Origin: Raineya orbicola
GTDB taxonomy: Bacteria; Bacteroidota; Bacteroidia; Cytophagales; Thermonemataceae
Direction of reading: 5' to 3'
Assembly (NCBI RefSeq): GCF_002843425.1
Contig: NZ_NKXO01000008.1
Span: 16,296-80,295 of the forward strand
DNA length: 64,000 nucleotides
The translations under genes and the position numbers were made by a program. The notes beneath the pieces are model-generated. The model did no database searches, was not told the DNA's origin, and saw only the letters and a list, made by a program, of their open reading frames with translations. Of the stretch, positions 10,052 to 18,420 are shown one piece after another (the first letter of the stretch is position 1; each line of letters opens with the position of its first letter).

Positions 10052-10080
10052 AACTAAAACATAAACCCTAAAATTTTGCT

Positions 10081-11277
10081 ATGAGCAAACGCCCTTTAGA
10101 AGGTATCAGAATTTTAGATTTAAGCAGACTTTTGCCCGGTCCTTTGGCTACTATGTTTATGGCAGATATGGGGGCAGAAGTTATCAAAGTTGAAAACCCT
10201 TCGCAACCCGACTATGTACGCAATTTCCCGCCTGTCTATGAAGCTGAAGGTAAAGAATTTTCAGCAAACTATTTAGCTTTCAATCGGTCTAAAAAAAGCT
10301 TAACCTTGGATTATACCCAACCTGAAGGCAAGGAGATTTTTTGGAAACTTGTACAAACAGCAGATGTAATAGTAGAGCAATTCCGTCCGGGATATTTGGA
10401 TAAATTGGGCATTGGTTACAACGAAGCCCAAAAAGTAAATCAAAAAATCATTTATGTTTCTATCACAGGCTACGGACAAACAGGCTCATATAGCCATTTA
10501 GCTGGGCACGACCTCAATTATTTAAGTTACTCGGGTATTTTAGGCTTGATTGGCGAAGCAGGCAAAGCCCCTTCGCTTCCTGCTGTACAACTTGCAGATA
10601 TTGCGGGCGGTTCTTATATGGCAATGATTGGAACACTTGCGGCTTTGCAAGCTCGCACCCATACACACAAAGGGCAACACGTAGATATTTCAATGACCGA
10701 AGGCGTTATGCCCCTTCTAATTGTCCCTTTTACGCATTATCAAGCTACAAAACAAGCTCAAAAACGTGGTGAAACACCTCTTTCGGGGGCTTTTCCTAAT
10801 TACAATGTCTATATGTGTAAAGACGGCAAATACATCTCACTTGCCACATTAGAGCCTAAATTTTGGATAAAATTTTGCAACATAGTACAAAAACCTGAAT
10901 TTTTAGGCTTTGCTATGCCCCAAGAACCCGAAGAGATGCAAAAAAATAAAGCTACTCTGCAAACCTTTTTTCTAACACAAGAAAGAAACTACTGGCTCAA
11001 ATTAAGCCAAGAACACGATTTACTCATTAGCCCTGTGTATGAAATAGACGAAATTGAACAAGACAAGCACCTGCAAGAACGCAATATGTTCATAAAAATG
11101 CAACACCCCCAAATTGGCGATGTCCTTTCTTTGGCTTTTCCGATTAAATTTTCCGAATCTCCTACATTTCCGCAAAATATAGCTCCCGAATTGGGTGCAG
11201 ATACCGAAAAAATTTTGCAAGAAATAGGCTTTTCTACTACTGAAATTGAAAAATTCAAAAGCCAGAATATTGTTTGA
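10081..11277 (+). CDS. CaiB/BaiF family (class III) CoA-transferase
   Basis: Class III CoA-transferases move coenzyme A between carboxylic acids through an aspartyl-CoA anhydride; the family also includes alpha-methylacyl-CoA racemase. This 398-residue protein has the N-terminal LEGIRILDLSRLLPGP segment, the A-D-M-G-A-E-V-I-K-V-E strand that binds the CoA adenine, and GHDLNY near residue 143, whose Asp is at the position of the catalytic Asp of formyl-CoA transferase. The adjacent order of L-D-L-(S/T)-R and the single-gene context resemble racemase-like members, but the substrate cannot be told from sequence. It follows the Asp-box gene by 29 bp on the same strand. Confidence 0.93.
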   Translation: MSKRPLEGIRILDLSRLLPGPLATMFMADMGAEVIKVENPSQPDYVRNFPPVYEAEGKEFSANYLAFNRSKKSLTLDYTQPEGKEIFWKLVQTADVIVEQFRPGYLDKLGIGYNEAQKVNQKIIYVSITGYGQTGSYSHLAGHDLNYLSYSGILGLIGEAGKAPSLPAVQLADIAGGSYMAMIGTLAALQARTHTHKGQHVDISMTEGVMPLLIVPFTHYQATKQAQKRGETPLSGAFPNYNVYMCKDGKYISLATLEPKFWIKFCNIVQKPEFLGFAMPQEPEEMQKNKATLQTFFLTQERNYWLKLSQEHDLLISPVYEIDEIEQDKHLQERNMFIKMQHPQIGDVLSLAFPIKFSESPTFPQNIAPELGADTEKILQEIGFSTTEIEKFKSQNIV

Positions 11278-11345
11278 AAAGTAAAAAACACAGCAAATAT
11301 GAACTTTTTGAGTTGCTTTTTCGTTTAACCTAAAAAAATACGCTT

Positions 11346-11624
11346 ATGAAAAAAATCGCATTGGCTTTGTCCCTTTTCGCTTTGGTGAGTGGAACGGTAG
11401 TGGTAGCTTCAACTTTCAACAATGCTGAAAGCACAGAATTTATCTTCAAGAAAAAGAAGAAAAAGAAAAAAGGCTCTTGCTGTACCACAGAGAGTAAATC
11501 ATCTTGTAGCACAGAAAAGAAAGATGCCGCCGCCACTACTACTGAAACCAAAGACGGCAAATCTTGCTCTACTGCCACCACCGAAAAGAAAAGCGGTTGC
11601 TGTTCAAGCAAAAAAGTGCAGTAA
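11346..11624 (+). CDS. small secreted Lys/Cys-rich protein of unknown function
   Basis: A 92-residue protein with an evident signal peptide (M-K-K-I-A-L-A-L-S-L-F-A-L ... V-V-V-A). The mature part begins with a run of eight lysines (about residues 35-42), followed by a Ser/Thr/Lys-rich, low-complexity segment containing six cysteines as C-C, single C, single C and C-C. I do not recognise the family. The paired cysteines may bind metal or form disulfides once exported; the polylysine run could bind nucleic acid or acidic polymers (both inference). The lysine run is coded by an A-rich tract that could slip. A strong terminator follows at once, so this is a single-gene unit. Confidence 0.75.
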   Translation: MKKIALALSLFALVSGTVVVASTFNNAESTEFIFKKKKKKKKGSCCTTESKSSCSTEKKDAAATTTETKDGKSCSTATTEKKSGCCSSKKVQ

Positions 11625-11631
11625 AGACCTC

Positions 11632-11660
11632 AAAAAACCTTCAAAATTGAAGGTTTTTTT
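11632..11660 (+). terminator. intrinsic terminator after the Lys/Cys-rich gene
   Basis: Thirteen-base arms AAAAAACCTTCAA (11632-11644) and TTGAAGGTTTTTT (11647-11659) pair perfectly and end in a T tract. Confidence 0.9.
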
Positions 11661-11677
11661 ATTGAATTTTTACGTTT

Positions 11678-12862
11678 ATGCAAAATTTAAATGAACTTCA
11701 AACCCTGCTTAAACAATGCTTAAATGTTTCTTGGGAAAAATTACCTTTTGTACTGCAAAAATACCCCGCCCCATTGCGGAAAATGCTGATAGAACAAATT
11801 GAAGGTAGAAAAAAAATACAGCATAAAATTCCTTCTTGGCAGAAAATTTCAGATTTGCTTTTCCCTGCTACTTTGAGCGTAGAACAATGCTCTTCCGAAA
11901 AAACCGCCTTTTTCAAGGCAAATTTACTTTCAGGCAAAACCCTGATAGACCTTACAGGGGGCTTTGGCGTAGATACTTGGGCTTTCGCTCAAACCTTTGA
12001 AAAAGTGTGGTATGTAGAAAAAAATCCTGATTTGTTTCAAATTACCAAGCATAATTTTGAAGTTCTTGGGCTTACAAATGTTTCTCTACATAACCAAACG
12101 GCACAAGATTTTTTACAAAATTTTCACGAAAAAGTAGATAGTATTTATTTAGACCCCGCCCGCCGTGATAAACAAGGCAAATCTATTGCTCAAATCACCG
12201 ATACAGAACCCAATATTTTAGAGCTTTTACCCCAACTTTTTGAAAAAACAGAAAAAATTCTACTCAAAACCTCTCCTATGTTTGAAATCAAAGAGGCTTT
12301 GAAAATTCTACCCAACGTAGCAAGTGTTTATGTTGTGAGTGTTCAGAACGAGTGCAAAGAAGTGCTTTATCTTTTACAAAAAAATACTCAAACCCAATGG
12401 CACAACGTCCCTATTCATACTTACAATTTGCTTGAAAATCAAACAGAGAGCTTTACAGCCACTTATGCAAAGGAAAGCGAACTATCAGTAAATTTGGCTA
12501 ATACCCTTTCGGAGTATTTGTACGAGCCTAATTCTGCTATCTTGAAAGCAGGTTTTTTCAAGAGCATCGCTGAAAGATTTGCCTTGCAAAAATTACACCC
12601 TCACACACATTTATACACACATAAAGAAATCATAACAGATTTTGCGGGAAGGATTTTTAGAGTAAAAAAGATGTTAAGTAATCCCCAAAGAGAGCTTGCT
12701 GAAATAGGCTCAAAATGGAATATTTTAGCAAGAAACTATCCACTTTCCGTAGCAGAGATTTGCAAAAAATACAAACTGCAAGAAGGTGGAAATGAGTTCC
12801 TAATAGCAACTACAATGCAAGACAATAGAAAAGTACTTGTTTGGGCAGAAAGAATTGTATAA
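11678..12862 (+). CDS. SAM-dependent methyltransferase with THUMP-like domain (PG_1098-like)
   Basis: A 394-residue class I methyltransferase of the Bacteroidota family typified by Porphyromonas PG_1098. The helical N-terminal part (1-90) precedes a Rossmann-fold with the SAM loop LIDLTGGFGVDTW (about residues 89-101), the acidic YVEKNPD strand end and the catalytic-type motif YLDPARRD near residue 155, which takes the place of N-P-P-Y in related RNA methyltransferases. The last 100 residues form a THUMP-like RNA-binding domain. The protein is expected to modify RNA in the cytosol; the target base is unknown. It is preceded by a terminator and followed by the restriction-modification pair. 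Confidence 0.9.
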   Translation: MQNLNELQTLLKQCLNVSWEKLPFVLQKYPAPLRKMLIEQIEGRKKIQHKIPSWQKISDLLFPATLSVEQCSSEKTAFFKANLLSGKTLIDLTGGFGVDTWAFAQTFEKVWYVEKNPDLFQITKHNFEVLGLTNVSLHNQTAQDFLQNFHEKVDSIYLDPARRDKQGKSIAQITDTEPNILELLPQLFEKTEKILLKTSPMFEIKEALKILPNVASVYVVSVQNECKEVLYLLQKNTQTQWHNVPIHTYNLLENQTESFTATYAKESELSVNLANTLSEYLYEPNSAILKAGFFKSIAERFALQKLHPHTHLYTHKEIITDFAGRIFRVKKMLSNPQRELAEIGSKWNILARNYPLSVAEICKKYKLQEGGNEFLIATTMQDNRKVLVWAERIV

Positions 12863-12916
12863 AGTCATTGTTAGTACAAACCCAATAAAAATGTAAATTT
12901 CAGAAAATAAGTGATT

Positions 12917-13699
12917 ATGAATTATTGGACAGAATTAAGCATAGAGTATGCTAATCAAAAATCTTATCTTGATGATTTATTTCAAGTATATCCTACTATT
13001 CCCGAAGGCATTAGGGAAATCAATCAAACAATTTGGAAAAAGGTAGAACAGGCTTTTGAAAGTCAAGATAATATTTCGCTTATCAGAGAACTACTCAAAT
13101 TGGATTTATTTCCTATCAAAGACAGCTATATTGCTTTTTTGAAAAGAGATAGTTCCGCCATAGAGAGAAATCCTAAAACAATAAACCGAATTTGTGGAAG
13201 ATTATACGAAATGGGACTTGAAAAAATTTTTGAAAAATGCACAGAGCCGAAGGAAACTAATCGGCAAATTGGACCTTTATTTCGCAGATGGCTTAACAAA
13301 AGAACATTAGGCATACAACCTGTTGGATTAGATAAATTTATAAGTTCTGATGAAGATGCCATTTTAGAAGGCAGTGATCAAGAACTGGCTAATTTTGCCC
13401 GAAATGTTTTGAACTATCAACGAGAAAAAGGGCTTGACTTTGTAGCACGCTTCAACAAGCAGTATATTATAGGTGAAAGCAAATTTTTAACAGACTTTGG
13501 TGGGCATCAAAATGCACAATTTGCAGATGCCATAGCTACTTTGCAAACCCCAAACGTGAATGCTATAAAAATCGCTATTCTTGATGGAGTGCTATACATC
13601 AAAGGAGAAAATAAAATGTATAAAGAACTTACCACTAAATACAAAAATTACAATATTATGAGTGCTTTGGTGTTAAGGGAATTTTTATATCAACTTTAA
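12917..13699 (+). CDS. type II restriction endonuclease (PD-(D/E)xK type)
   Basis: This 260-residue protein lies 38 bp upstream of an adenine methyltransferase and is read as its cognate nuclease. A candidate PD-(D/E)xK active site is visible: GLD with Asp174, then 12 residues, then the strand end I-I-G-E-S-K with Glu187 and Lys189, followed by F-G-G-H-Q-N. The conserved Q-I-G-P-L-F-R-R-W-L segment near residue 120 also recalls type II enzymes, but I cannot assign the subfamily or recognition site. I use the ATG at 12917; a GTG two codons upstream is also possible. The pair sits between a housekeeping methyltransferase and a solitary cysD, consistent with insertion by horizontal transfer. Confidence 0.8.
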   Translation: MNYWTELSIEYANQKSYLDDLFQVYPTIPEGIREINQTIWKKVEQAFESQDNISLIRELLKLDLFPIKDSYIAFLKRDSSAIERNPKTINRICGRLYEMGLEKIFEKCTEPKETNRQIGPLFRRWLNKRTLGIQPVGLDKFISSDEDAILEGSDQELANFARNVLNYQREKGLDFVARFNKQYIIGESKFLTDFGGHQNAQFADAIATLQTPNVNAIKIAILDGVLYIKGENKMYKELTTKYKNYNIMSALVLREFLYQL

Positions 13700-13737
13700 G
13701 GACTTTTGTATATCTTTACAAAAAGAAAACAAAACCT

Positions 13738-14871
13738 ATGTTTTTGAATTATCCAAATAAAAAAACAGAAAGTAAGATTTACACACAAATTCCTGATAGC
13801 GAGTTTATTAAAAGCAATAACGAAGTAAGTCCAAATAAATTAATTTTTGGAGAAAACTCGCTTGTAATTAAAAACTTAATAGAGAAACAAGGTTTAGCAG
13901 GCAAAATAGACCTTATTTACATAGACCCGCCTTTTGCTACCAATAATACTTTTACCTTTTCAGAAAAAAGAACAAGTACCATTAGCAATGAAAAAAATGG
14001 AAAAATTGCTTATTCGGATAAACTGCAAGGGGCAGAATTTTTAGAGTTTTTACGTGAAAGATTAGTTTTGCTTAAAGTGCTTTTATCAGAACAAGGTTCT
14101 ATTTATTTGCACACAGACTATAAAATTGGACATTATGTAAAAATCATTATGGACGAAGTTTTTGGTATAGAAAATTTTAGAAACGACATTACGCGTATAA
14201 AATGCAACCCTAAAAACTTTGCAAGAATAGGTTATGGCAATATCAAAGATTTAATTTTGTTTTACTCCAAAGGTGAGAACCCGATTTGGAATGAACCTAA
14301 AACGCCTTACACAGAAGCAGATAAAATCAAACTTTTCCCTAAAATAGATAAAAACGGCAAAAGATATACAACTATCCCATTACACGCTCCCGGTGAAACG
14401 CAAAATGGTAAAACCTCCCAAAGTTTCAAAGGAATATTTCCCCCCAAAGGCAGACACTGGCGAACCGATGTAGTTACATTAGAACTTTGGGACGAGCAGG
14501 GGCTTATTGAGTGGTCGGATAATGGAAATCCACGAAAAAAAATTTATTTAGACGAACAAGATGGAAAGCGAGTTCAAGACATATGGGATATGAAAGACCC
14601 TCAATATCCGTTATACCCCACAGAAAAGAATTCTGAATTGCTGGATTTAATTATTAAAACTTCTTCCAATCCTGAAAGTTATGTATTGGATTGTTTTTGT
14701 GGTTCAGGAACTACTTTGAAATCGGCACATCTTTTAGGCAGAAATTGGATAGGCATAGACCAATCCGAGCAAGCTATCAAGATTTGCATAAAAAAGTTAA
14801 ATAGCATTACAGGAGACATATTCACAACAAAACCAACTTACGAAATAATCAGATGTGAAGAAAAAAGATAG
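13738..14871 (+). CDS. type II DNA adenine-N6 methyltransferase (beta class)
   Basis: The 377-residue enzyme methylates adenine in the recognition site and protects host DNA from the nuclease coded just upstream. The motif order is that of the beta class: catalytic motif IV DPPF at 63-66 comes first, followed by a long target-recognition stretch (about 180-290), and the SAM-binding motif DCFCGSGTT at 318-326 comes near the C-terminus. The PxDPPF-A-T-N-N start resembles type III Mod subunits, but the small size and simple nuclease partner fit type II. A TATCTTTA box just upstream (about 13710) may be its own promoter. The specificity cannot be read from sequence. Confidence 0.93.
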   Translation: MFLNYPNKKTESKIYTQIPDSEFIKSNNEVSPNKLIFGENSLVIKNLIEKQGLAGKIDLIYIDPPFATNNTFTFSEKRTSTISNEKNGKIAYSDKLQGAEFLEFLRERLVLLKVLLSEQGSIYLHTDYKIGHYVKIIMDEVFGIENFRNDITRIKCNPKNFARIGYGNIKDLILFYSKGENPIWNEPKTPYTEADKIKLFPKIDKNGKRYTTIPLHAPGETQNGKTSQSFKGIFPPKGRHWRTDVVTLELWDEQGLIEWSDNGNPRKKIYLDEQDGKRVQDIWDMKDPQYPLYPTEKNSELLDLIIKTSSNPESYVLDCFCGSGTTLKSAHLLGRNWIGIDQSEQAIKICIKKLNSITGDIFTTKPTYEIIRCEEKR

Positions 14872-14927
14872 TTTCTGTTTGTTGTTGGTATTCTGTGAAT
14901 AGGTTACCAATAAATGTATAAATTTTG

Positions 14928-15830
14928 CTAAAAATACCCTTCCTTTTTTCTATCCTCCATAGCGGTTTCCGAGATTTTGTCGTCCATACGCAGACCTCTT
15001 TCCGAAATGGCAAGACTTTCAATTTCAGCAATAACTTTTTCAATGGTATCGGCAGTGCTTTCAATGGCGGCAGTGCAGGTCATATCACCTACGGTGCGAA
15101 ATCTGACGTTTTTTTCTGCCAAAATGTCGCTTTCATCAGTAAAAATAAACTCGGCATAGGGCAAAATTTGTGAGCCTCTGATAATACACTTGCGTTTATG
15201 AGCAAAATACAAAGCAGGCAAAGCAATATTTTCTCGTAAAATATACCGCCAAACATCTAATTCTGTCCAATTGCTCAAAGGGAAAACACGCATATTTTCG
15301 CCCTTGTGAAGTCTGCCATTGTAGATGTTCCAAAGCTCAGGACGCTGGTTTTTGGGATTCCATTGCCCAAACTCATCACGAGGCGAAAAAACTCTTTCTT
15401 TGGCACGAGCTTTTTCTTCATCGCGACGAGCACCACCTATGCAGGCATCTAATTCATATTTTTCAATGGTTTCAAGTAAAGTAACGCTTTGTAAAGTGTT
15501 TCTGCTTGCTCCTTTTCCTTTTTTTTCTACTACTGTACCTCTATCAATAGAATCCTGAACATAGCCTACAATCAGTTCTGCACGAATATTTTTAACCAAA
15601 TTGTCGCGAAAAATAATGGTTTCAGGGAAGTTATGCCCTGTATCTATATGCACAAGCGGAAAAGGAAAAGGCATAGGATAAAAAGCCTTGCGTACCAGAT
15701 GAACCAAAGTGATAGAATCCTTTCCACCCGAAAAAAGCAATGCAGGTCTTTGAAATTGCCCTGCCACTTCTCTAATTATATGAATGGATTCCGCTTCTAA
15801 AATATCCAAATATTTCCAATTGTTTGGCAT
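14928..15830 (-). CDS. cysD: sulfate adenylyltransferase subunit 2
   Basis: CysD is the ATP-pyrophosphatase-type subunit of ATP sulfurylase and forms adenosine 5'-phosphosulfate together with the GTPase subunit CysN. The 300-residue protein has the expected P-loop-like L-L-F-S-G-G-K-D-S (about residues 31-39), HIDTGHNFPET near residue 62, the G-A-R-R-D-E-E segment and the C-terminal E-R-G-L-R-M-D-D plus K-K-E-G-Y-F end. No cysN lies downstream, where the gene order normally continues; instead the restriction-modification genes converge on it with a 56-bp gap. The subunit is thus orphaned in this window, although cysN may be elsewhere. Confidence 0.96.
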   Translation of the reverse strand: MPNNWKYLDILEAESIHIIREVAGQFQRPALLFSGGKDSITLVHLVRKAFYPMPFPFPLVHIDTGHNFPETIIFRDNLVKNIRAELIVGYVQDSIDRGTVVEKKGKGASRNTLQSVTLLETIEKYELDACIGGARRDEEKARAKERVFSPRDEFGQWNPKNQRPELWNIYNGRLHKGENMRVFPLSNWTELDVWRYILRENIALPALYFAHKRKCIIRGSQILPYAEFIFTDESDILAEKNVRFRTVGDMTCTAAIESTADTIEKVIAEIESLAISERGLRMDDKISETAMEDRKKEGYF

Positions 15831-15933
15831 AATGTTTGTTTTTTACAAAAGTAGAAATTTTTTGCAAAAAAATTCTCCAAAAAATTTGTTTGTCTAAAAT
15901 AAAATTTGCAAGATTGCCAAAAAAAGGAAAGAA

Positions 15934-16035
15934 ATGCTAAAATGTTGTAACCATATTGCCAAAAGTATTTACAGAGCTTCAAAGCGTGAAGTGCTTGTGC
16001 CTTTTGGCTCGCCCTTTGGTTCAGGAAATTGCTGA
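15934..16035 (+). CDS. possible micro-gene, 33-residue Cys-containing peptide
   Basis: A short reading frame with an ATG at 15934 preceded by an AGGAAAG run that could act as a ribosome-binding site, which is unusual for this genome. The peptide is basic in the middle and ends in P-F-G-S-P-F-G-S-G-N-C, with two adjacent cysteines near the start. A strong terminator (16070-16101) follows 35 bases after the stop, so this stretch is probably transcribed, as a peptide gene or as a small RNA. I recognise no family; the call rests on layout only. Confidence 0.25.
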   Translation: MLKCCNHIAKSIYRASKREVLVPFGSPFGSGNC

Positions 16036-16069
16036 TGTATTTAGAATAAAAAACTTTATTCATAAAAGC

Positions 16070-16101
16070 AAACCTGAACCACTCAAAGTTCAGGTTTTTT
16101 T
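16070..16101 (+). terminator. intrinsic terminator ending a short plus-strand transcript
   Basis: Arms AACCTGAA (16071-16078) and TTCAGGTT (16089-16096) pair around a 10-base loop and run into seven T. No long gene lies upstream on this strand, which implies a small RNA or micro-gene between cysD and this point. Confidence 0.8.
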
Positions 16102-16125
16102 GTTTCACCCTTAAATTTAACCGCT

Positions 16126-16317
16126 ATGGAAAACTTAATCAAAACCAACAAATGCCCTACAATTTGGCTCGGTGTGGATACTATGGTGCAAAACCAAGCC
16201 CATAGCGAAGCCCTTATCGTAGAAACTCGCCCCGATTTAGATGGTGATAACTTTAATACATCTATTGAGGGGGGAGATAGCGATAAAGAAATCGCTTGCT
16301 CGGAAGGTAAAGGATAA
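16126..16317 (+). CDS. possible small protein (63 aa), unknown
   Basis: A 63-residue frame placed between two plus-strand terminators (16070-16101 and 16395-16444). It starts at an ATG 25 bases after the first terminator. The product has a K-C-P-T-I-W-L-G-V-D segment and an acidic Gly-rich C-terminal half (G-G-D-S-D-K-E); no signal peptide or membrane segment. A 92-residue frame covers the same bases on the opposite strand, but it runs into the terminator stem and looks like a shadow. Not a family I recognise; the transcript could also be non-coding. Confidence 0.35.
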   Translation: MENLIKTNKCPTIWLGVDTMVQNQAHSEALIVETRPDLDGDNFNTSIEGGDSDKEIACSEGKG

Positions 16318-16394
16318 TTGGCTTTGTTTTGAATAATATAGCCAACAAGTAGCAATTTCACTCATAGCAAAGATTTAAAAAATCTTGATAAGTT

Positions 16395-16444
16395 AAGCCA
16401 AAAAAGCAATGCCCTCCAACGAATTAGAGGGCATTTTTTGGCTT
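16395..16444. terminator. bidirectional terminator
   Basis: An inner stem ATGCCCTC/GAGGGCAT (16409-16416 with 16427-16434) is extended by AAGCCAAAAAA (16395-16405) opposite TTTTTTGGCTT (16434-16444). A and T tracts on both sides allow it to end the small plus-strand unit and the minus-strand gene that stops at 16458. Confidence 0.88.
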
Positions 16445-16457
16445 TGTAGGGAGGCTA

Positions 16458-16985
16458 CTAAATTTCATCTTCTACCTCATCAAGCACCATTTCTTCAAAA
16501 TCTTCATCATTTTCAAGAAATCCCGAGTCTTGTTTATTTAATTTTTTACGCATCTGGCGACGCTTTTCCATTCGTTTTCTCATTTTTTCTTTTCGCTCTT
16601 GCTTTAATTTTTCATATTCAACTTTTTGCTGATTGTTGAGCAAGGCTGAAATATTTTGGTCTCTTTGTTGGTTAAGTTCCCTGACTTGTTTGGCATAAAA
16701 TCCTTTTTCTGGTTTTTCGCCACGTTCTCTTTGAGCCTTGGCTTCTTTGCGTAATCTATCAATTTCGCGAGCTGTGTTGAGATTGATTTGATAGATTTGC
16801 TCCTTTTGCTCTCCGTTCAAGCTCAAACGCTTTGTCAGGTTGTTGGTAAGGATTTTAGCACGCTCTTCGGGAGTTTTAGGTTGGAAATTGCGATTATTTT
16901 TTCGCATCGGCATTCTTTGTGCCTCGGCAACAAAAAATACGCCCCAAATAATAAGAAAAACAAAACTGAATGCAGATTTTTTCAT
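16458..16985 (-). CDS. secreted Spy/CpxP-like helical protein
   Basis: A 175-residue protein with a signal peptide (M-K-K-S-A-F-S-F-V-F-L ... V-A-E-A-Q). The mature part is highly charged and helical, with an L-x-L-x-x-x-Q-x-x-x-I motif (around residue 53) that resembles the LTxxQ motif of the Spy/CpxP periplasmic chaperone group, followed by a long Lys/Arg/Glu/Gln-rich coiled-coil-like stretch and an acidic Asp/Glu tail. The start at 16985 is chosen because it opens the signal peptide; an upstream ATG would add 21 unlikely residues. Family assignment is by pattern only. It follows purD (downstream on the minus strand, 72 bp). Confidence 0.75.
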   Translation of the reverse strand: MKKSAFSFVFLIIWGVFFVAEAQRMPMRKNNRNFQPKTPEERAKILTNNLTKRLSLNGEQKEQIYQINLNTAREIDRLRKEAKAQRERGEKPEKGFYAKQVRELNQQRDQNISALLNNQQKVEYEKLKQERKEKMRKRMEKRRQMRKKLNKQDSGFLENDEDFEEMVLDEVEDEI

Positions 16986-17057
16986 AAGACTATAATTTAA
17001 GTGATTTATTGCTTTGATGTAAAACACAGCCTGAGGTTTAATGGACATTTTGAAATT

Positions 17058-18338
17058 TTACAAGTTTAGTAAATCTTGCCCTATATCTTTGCGAAAGTAT
17101 TTGTTTTCAAAGCTAACACACTGGGCGGCTTTTTGGGATTTCTGAATGGCGTTGGGCAAATTTTCGGCAAGGGCAGTCAGAGCCATTACTCTGCCACCAT
17201 TCGTGAGCAGTTTGCCGTTTTCTTGTTTAGTGCCTGCGTGAAAAATCAAAGCATTTTCAATTTGCTCTAAATTTTTGATTTCTTTGCCTGTTTCGTAATT
17301 TTCGGGATAGCCTGCCGATACTACAATCGTTGTAACAGCAGTTTCAGGCTTCATTTTCAGCTCTATTTCATCAAGTTTTTGCGTAGCCGTAGCCAAAAGC
17401 AATTCTACTAAATCGTTTTCAATTCTTGGAAAAACGACTTGCGTTTCAGGGTCGCCCATTCGGCAGTTAAACTCAATGACATAAGGCTCATTACCTACTT
17501 TCATCAAACCAATAAACAAAAAACCTACGTAAGCAATATTTTTCGCTCGCAAGGCTTGCAGAGTAGGTATAACAATTTTTTGCTCAACTTTCTGCATAAA
17601 AGCCCTATCAGCAAAAGGCACGGGAGAAACAGCCCCCATTCCACCTGTATTTAGTCCTGTATCATTTTCGCCTATGCGTTTGTAATCTTTGGCTTCGGGG
17701 AGAATTTTGTAATTTTTGCCGTCAGTAAGTACAAAAACAGAAAGTTCTATGCCTTCTAAAAATTGTTCAATCACTACTTTTTCGCTTGCCTTGCCAAATT
17801 TTTTGTCCAAGAGCATTTCTTTAAGAGCCTTTTCGGCGTGGCTGTACGTGGGGCAAATCAGTACGCCTTTTCCTGCGGCAAGTCCATCGGCTTTGAGTAC
17901 AATCGGTAAAGAGTGGTTGTAGATGTATTGCAAGGCTTTTTCAAAATCATCAGCCCCAAAAGAATGATAGCTTGCCGTTGGAATTTGAAATTCAAACATT
18001 AATTGTTTGGCGAAATCCTTACTACCTTCCAACATTGCCCCTGCCTGCGAGGGAGCTATGAGGTGAATATGCTCCAAATCCTTTTGATTTTTGAAAAAAT
18101 CCCAAATACCTGCTACCAGAGGTTCTTCGTTGCCTACCACAAGCATTTGAATATTTTTTTCTTTGCAAAAAGTTGATAAAGCAGAGAAATCAGTAGGTTT
18201 GATAGGTACATTTTCAGCGATTTGAGCAGTGCCTGCATTGCCTGTGGCAACATACAATTTTTTACACAAAGAGCTTTGAGTGATTTTCCACGCAAAGGCG
18301 TGCTCTCGTCCTCCCGAGCCTAAAAGCAAAATGTTCAT
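17058..18338 (-). CDS. purD: phosphoribosylamine-glycine ligase
   Basis: PurD joins 5-phosphoribosylamine and glycine with ATP to make GAR in purine synthesis. The protein (426 aa, the normal length) starts with the family signature M-N-I-L-L-L-G-S-G-G-R-E-H-A, has the ATP-grasp segment V-L-K-A-D-G-L-A-A-G-K-G-V (about residue 143), the N-T-G-G-M-G-A-V-S-P loop (about 212) and the E-F-N-C-R-M-G-D-P-E-T-Q-V metal site (about 290). No other pur genes are adjacent. Upstream on the same strand is an RMD1-family gene separated by 126 bp of repeat-rich sequence. Confidence 0.98.
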   Translation of the reverse strand: MNILLLGSGGREHAFAWKITQSSLCKKLYVATGNAGTAQIAENVPIKPTDFSALSTFCKEKNIQMLVVGNEEPLVAGIWDFFKNQKDLEHIHLIAPSQAGAMLEGSKDFAKQLMFEFQIPTASYHSFGADDFEKALQYIYNHSLPIVLKADGLAAGKGVLICPTYSHAEKALKEMLLDKKFGKASEKVVIEQFLEGIELSVFVLTDGKNYKILPEAKDYKRIGENDTGLNTGGMGAVSPVPFADRAFMQKVEQKIVIPTLQALRAKNIAYVGFLFIGLMKVGNEPYVIEFNCRMGDPETQVVFPRIENDLVELLLATATQKLDEIELKMKPETAVTTIVVSAGYPENYETGKEIKNLEQIENALIFHAGTKQENGKLLTNGGRVMALTALAENLPNAIQKSQKAAQCVSFENKYFRKDIGQDLLNL

Positions 18339-18355
18339 AGCTTGTACAGATGATT

Positions 18356-18397
18356 AGTATTGAGTATTGAGTATTAAGTATTAAGTACAAAGTACCT
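18356..18397. repeat. degenerate heptanucleotide tandem repeat (AGTATTG family)
   Basis: Six contiguous 7-base units: AGTATTG twice, AGTATTA twice, AGTACAA and AGTACCT. The same family recurs at 56723-56757 inside the atpD-atpC gap. Confidence 0.8.
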
Positions 18398-18420
18398 TTG
18401 GAAATCCACCAATAAACAAT

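Noticed and set aside
11422..11694. Alternative frame through the Lys/Cys-rich gene.
   Set aside because: No signal peptide, runs through the terminator, and is a shadow of the low-complexity coding sequence.
16083..16361. A 92-residue minus-strand frame between cysD and the Spy-like gene.
   Set aside because: It runs into the stem of the terminator at 16070-16101 and lies opposite the better-placed plus-strand frame; no promoter or protein features.
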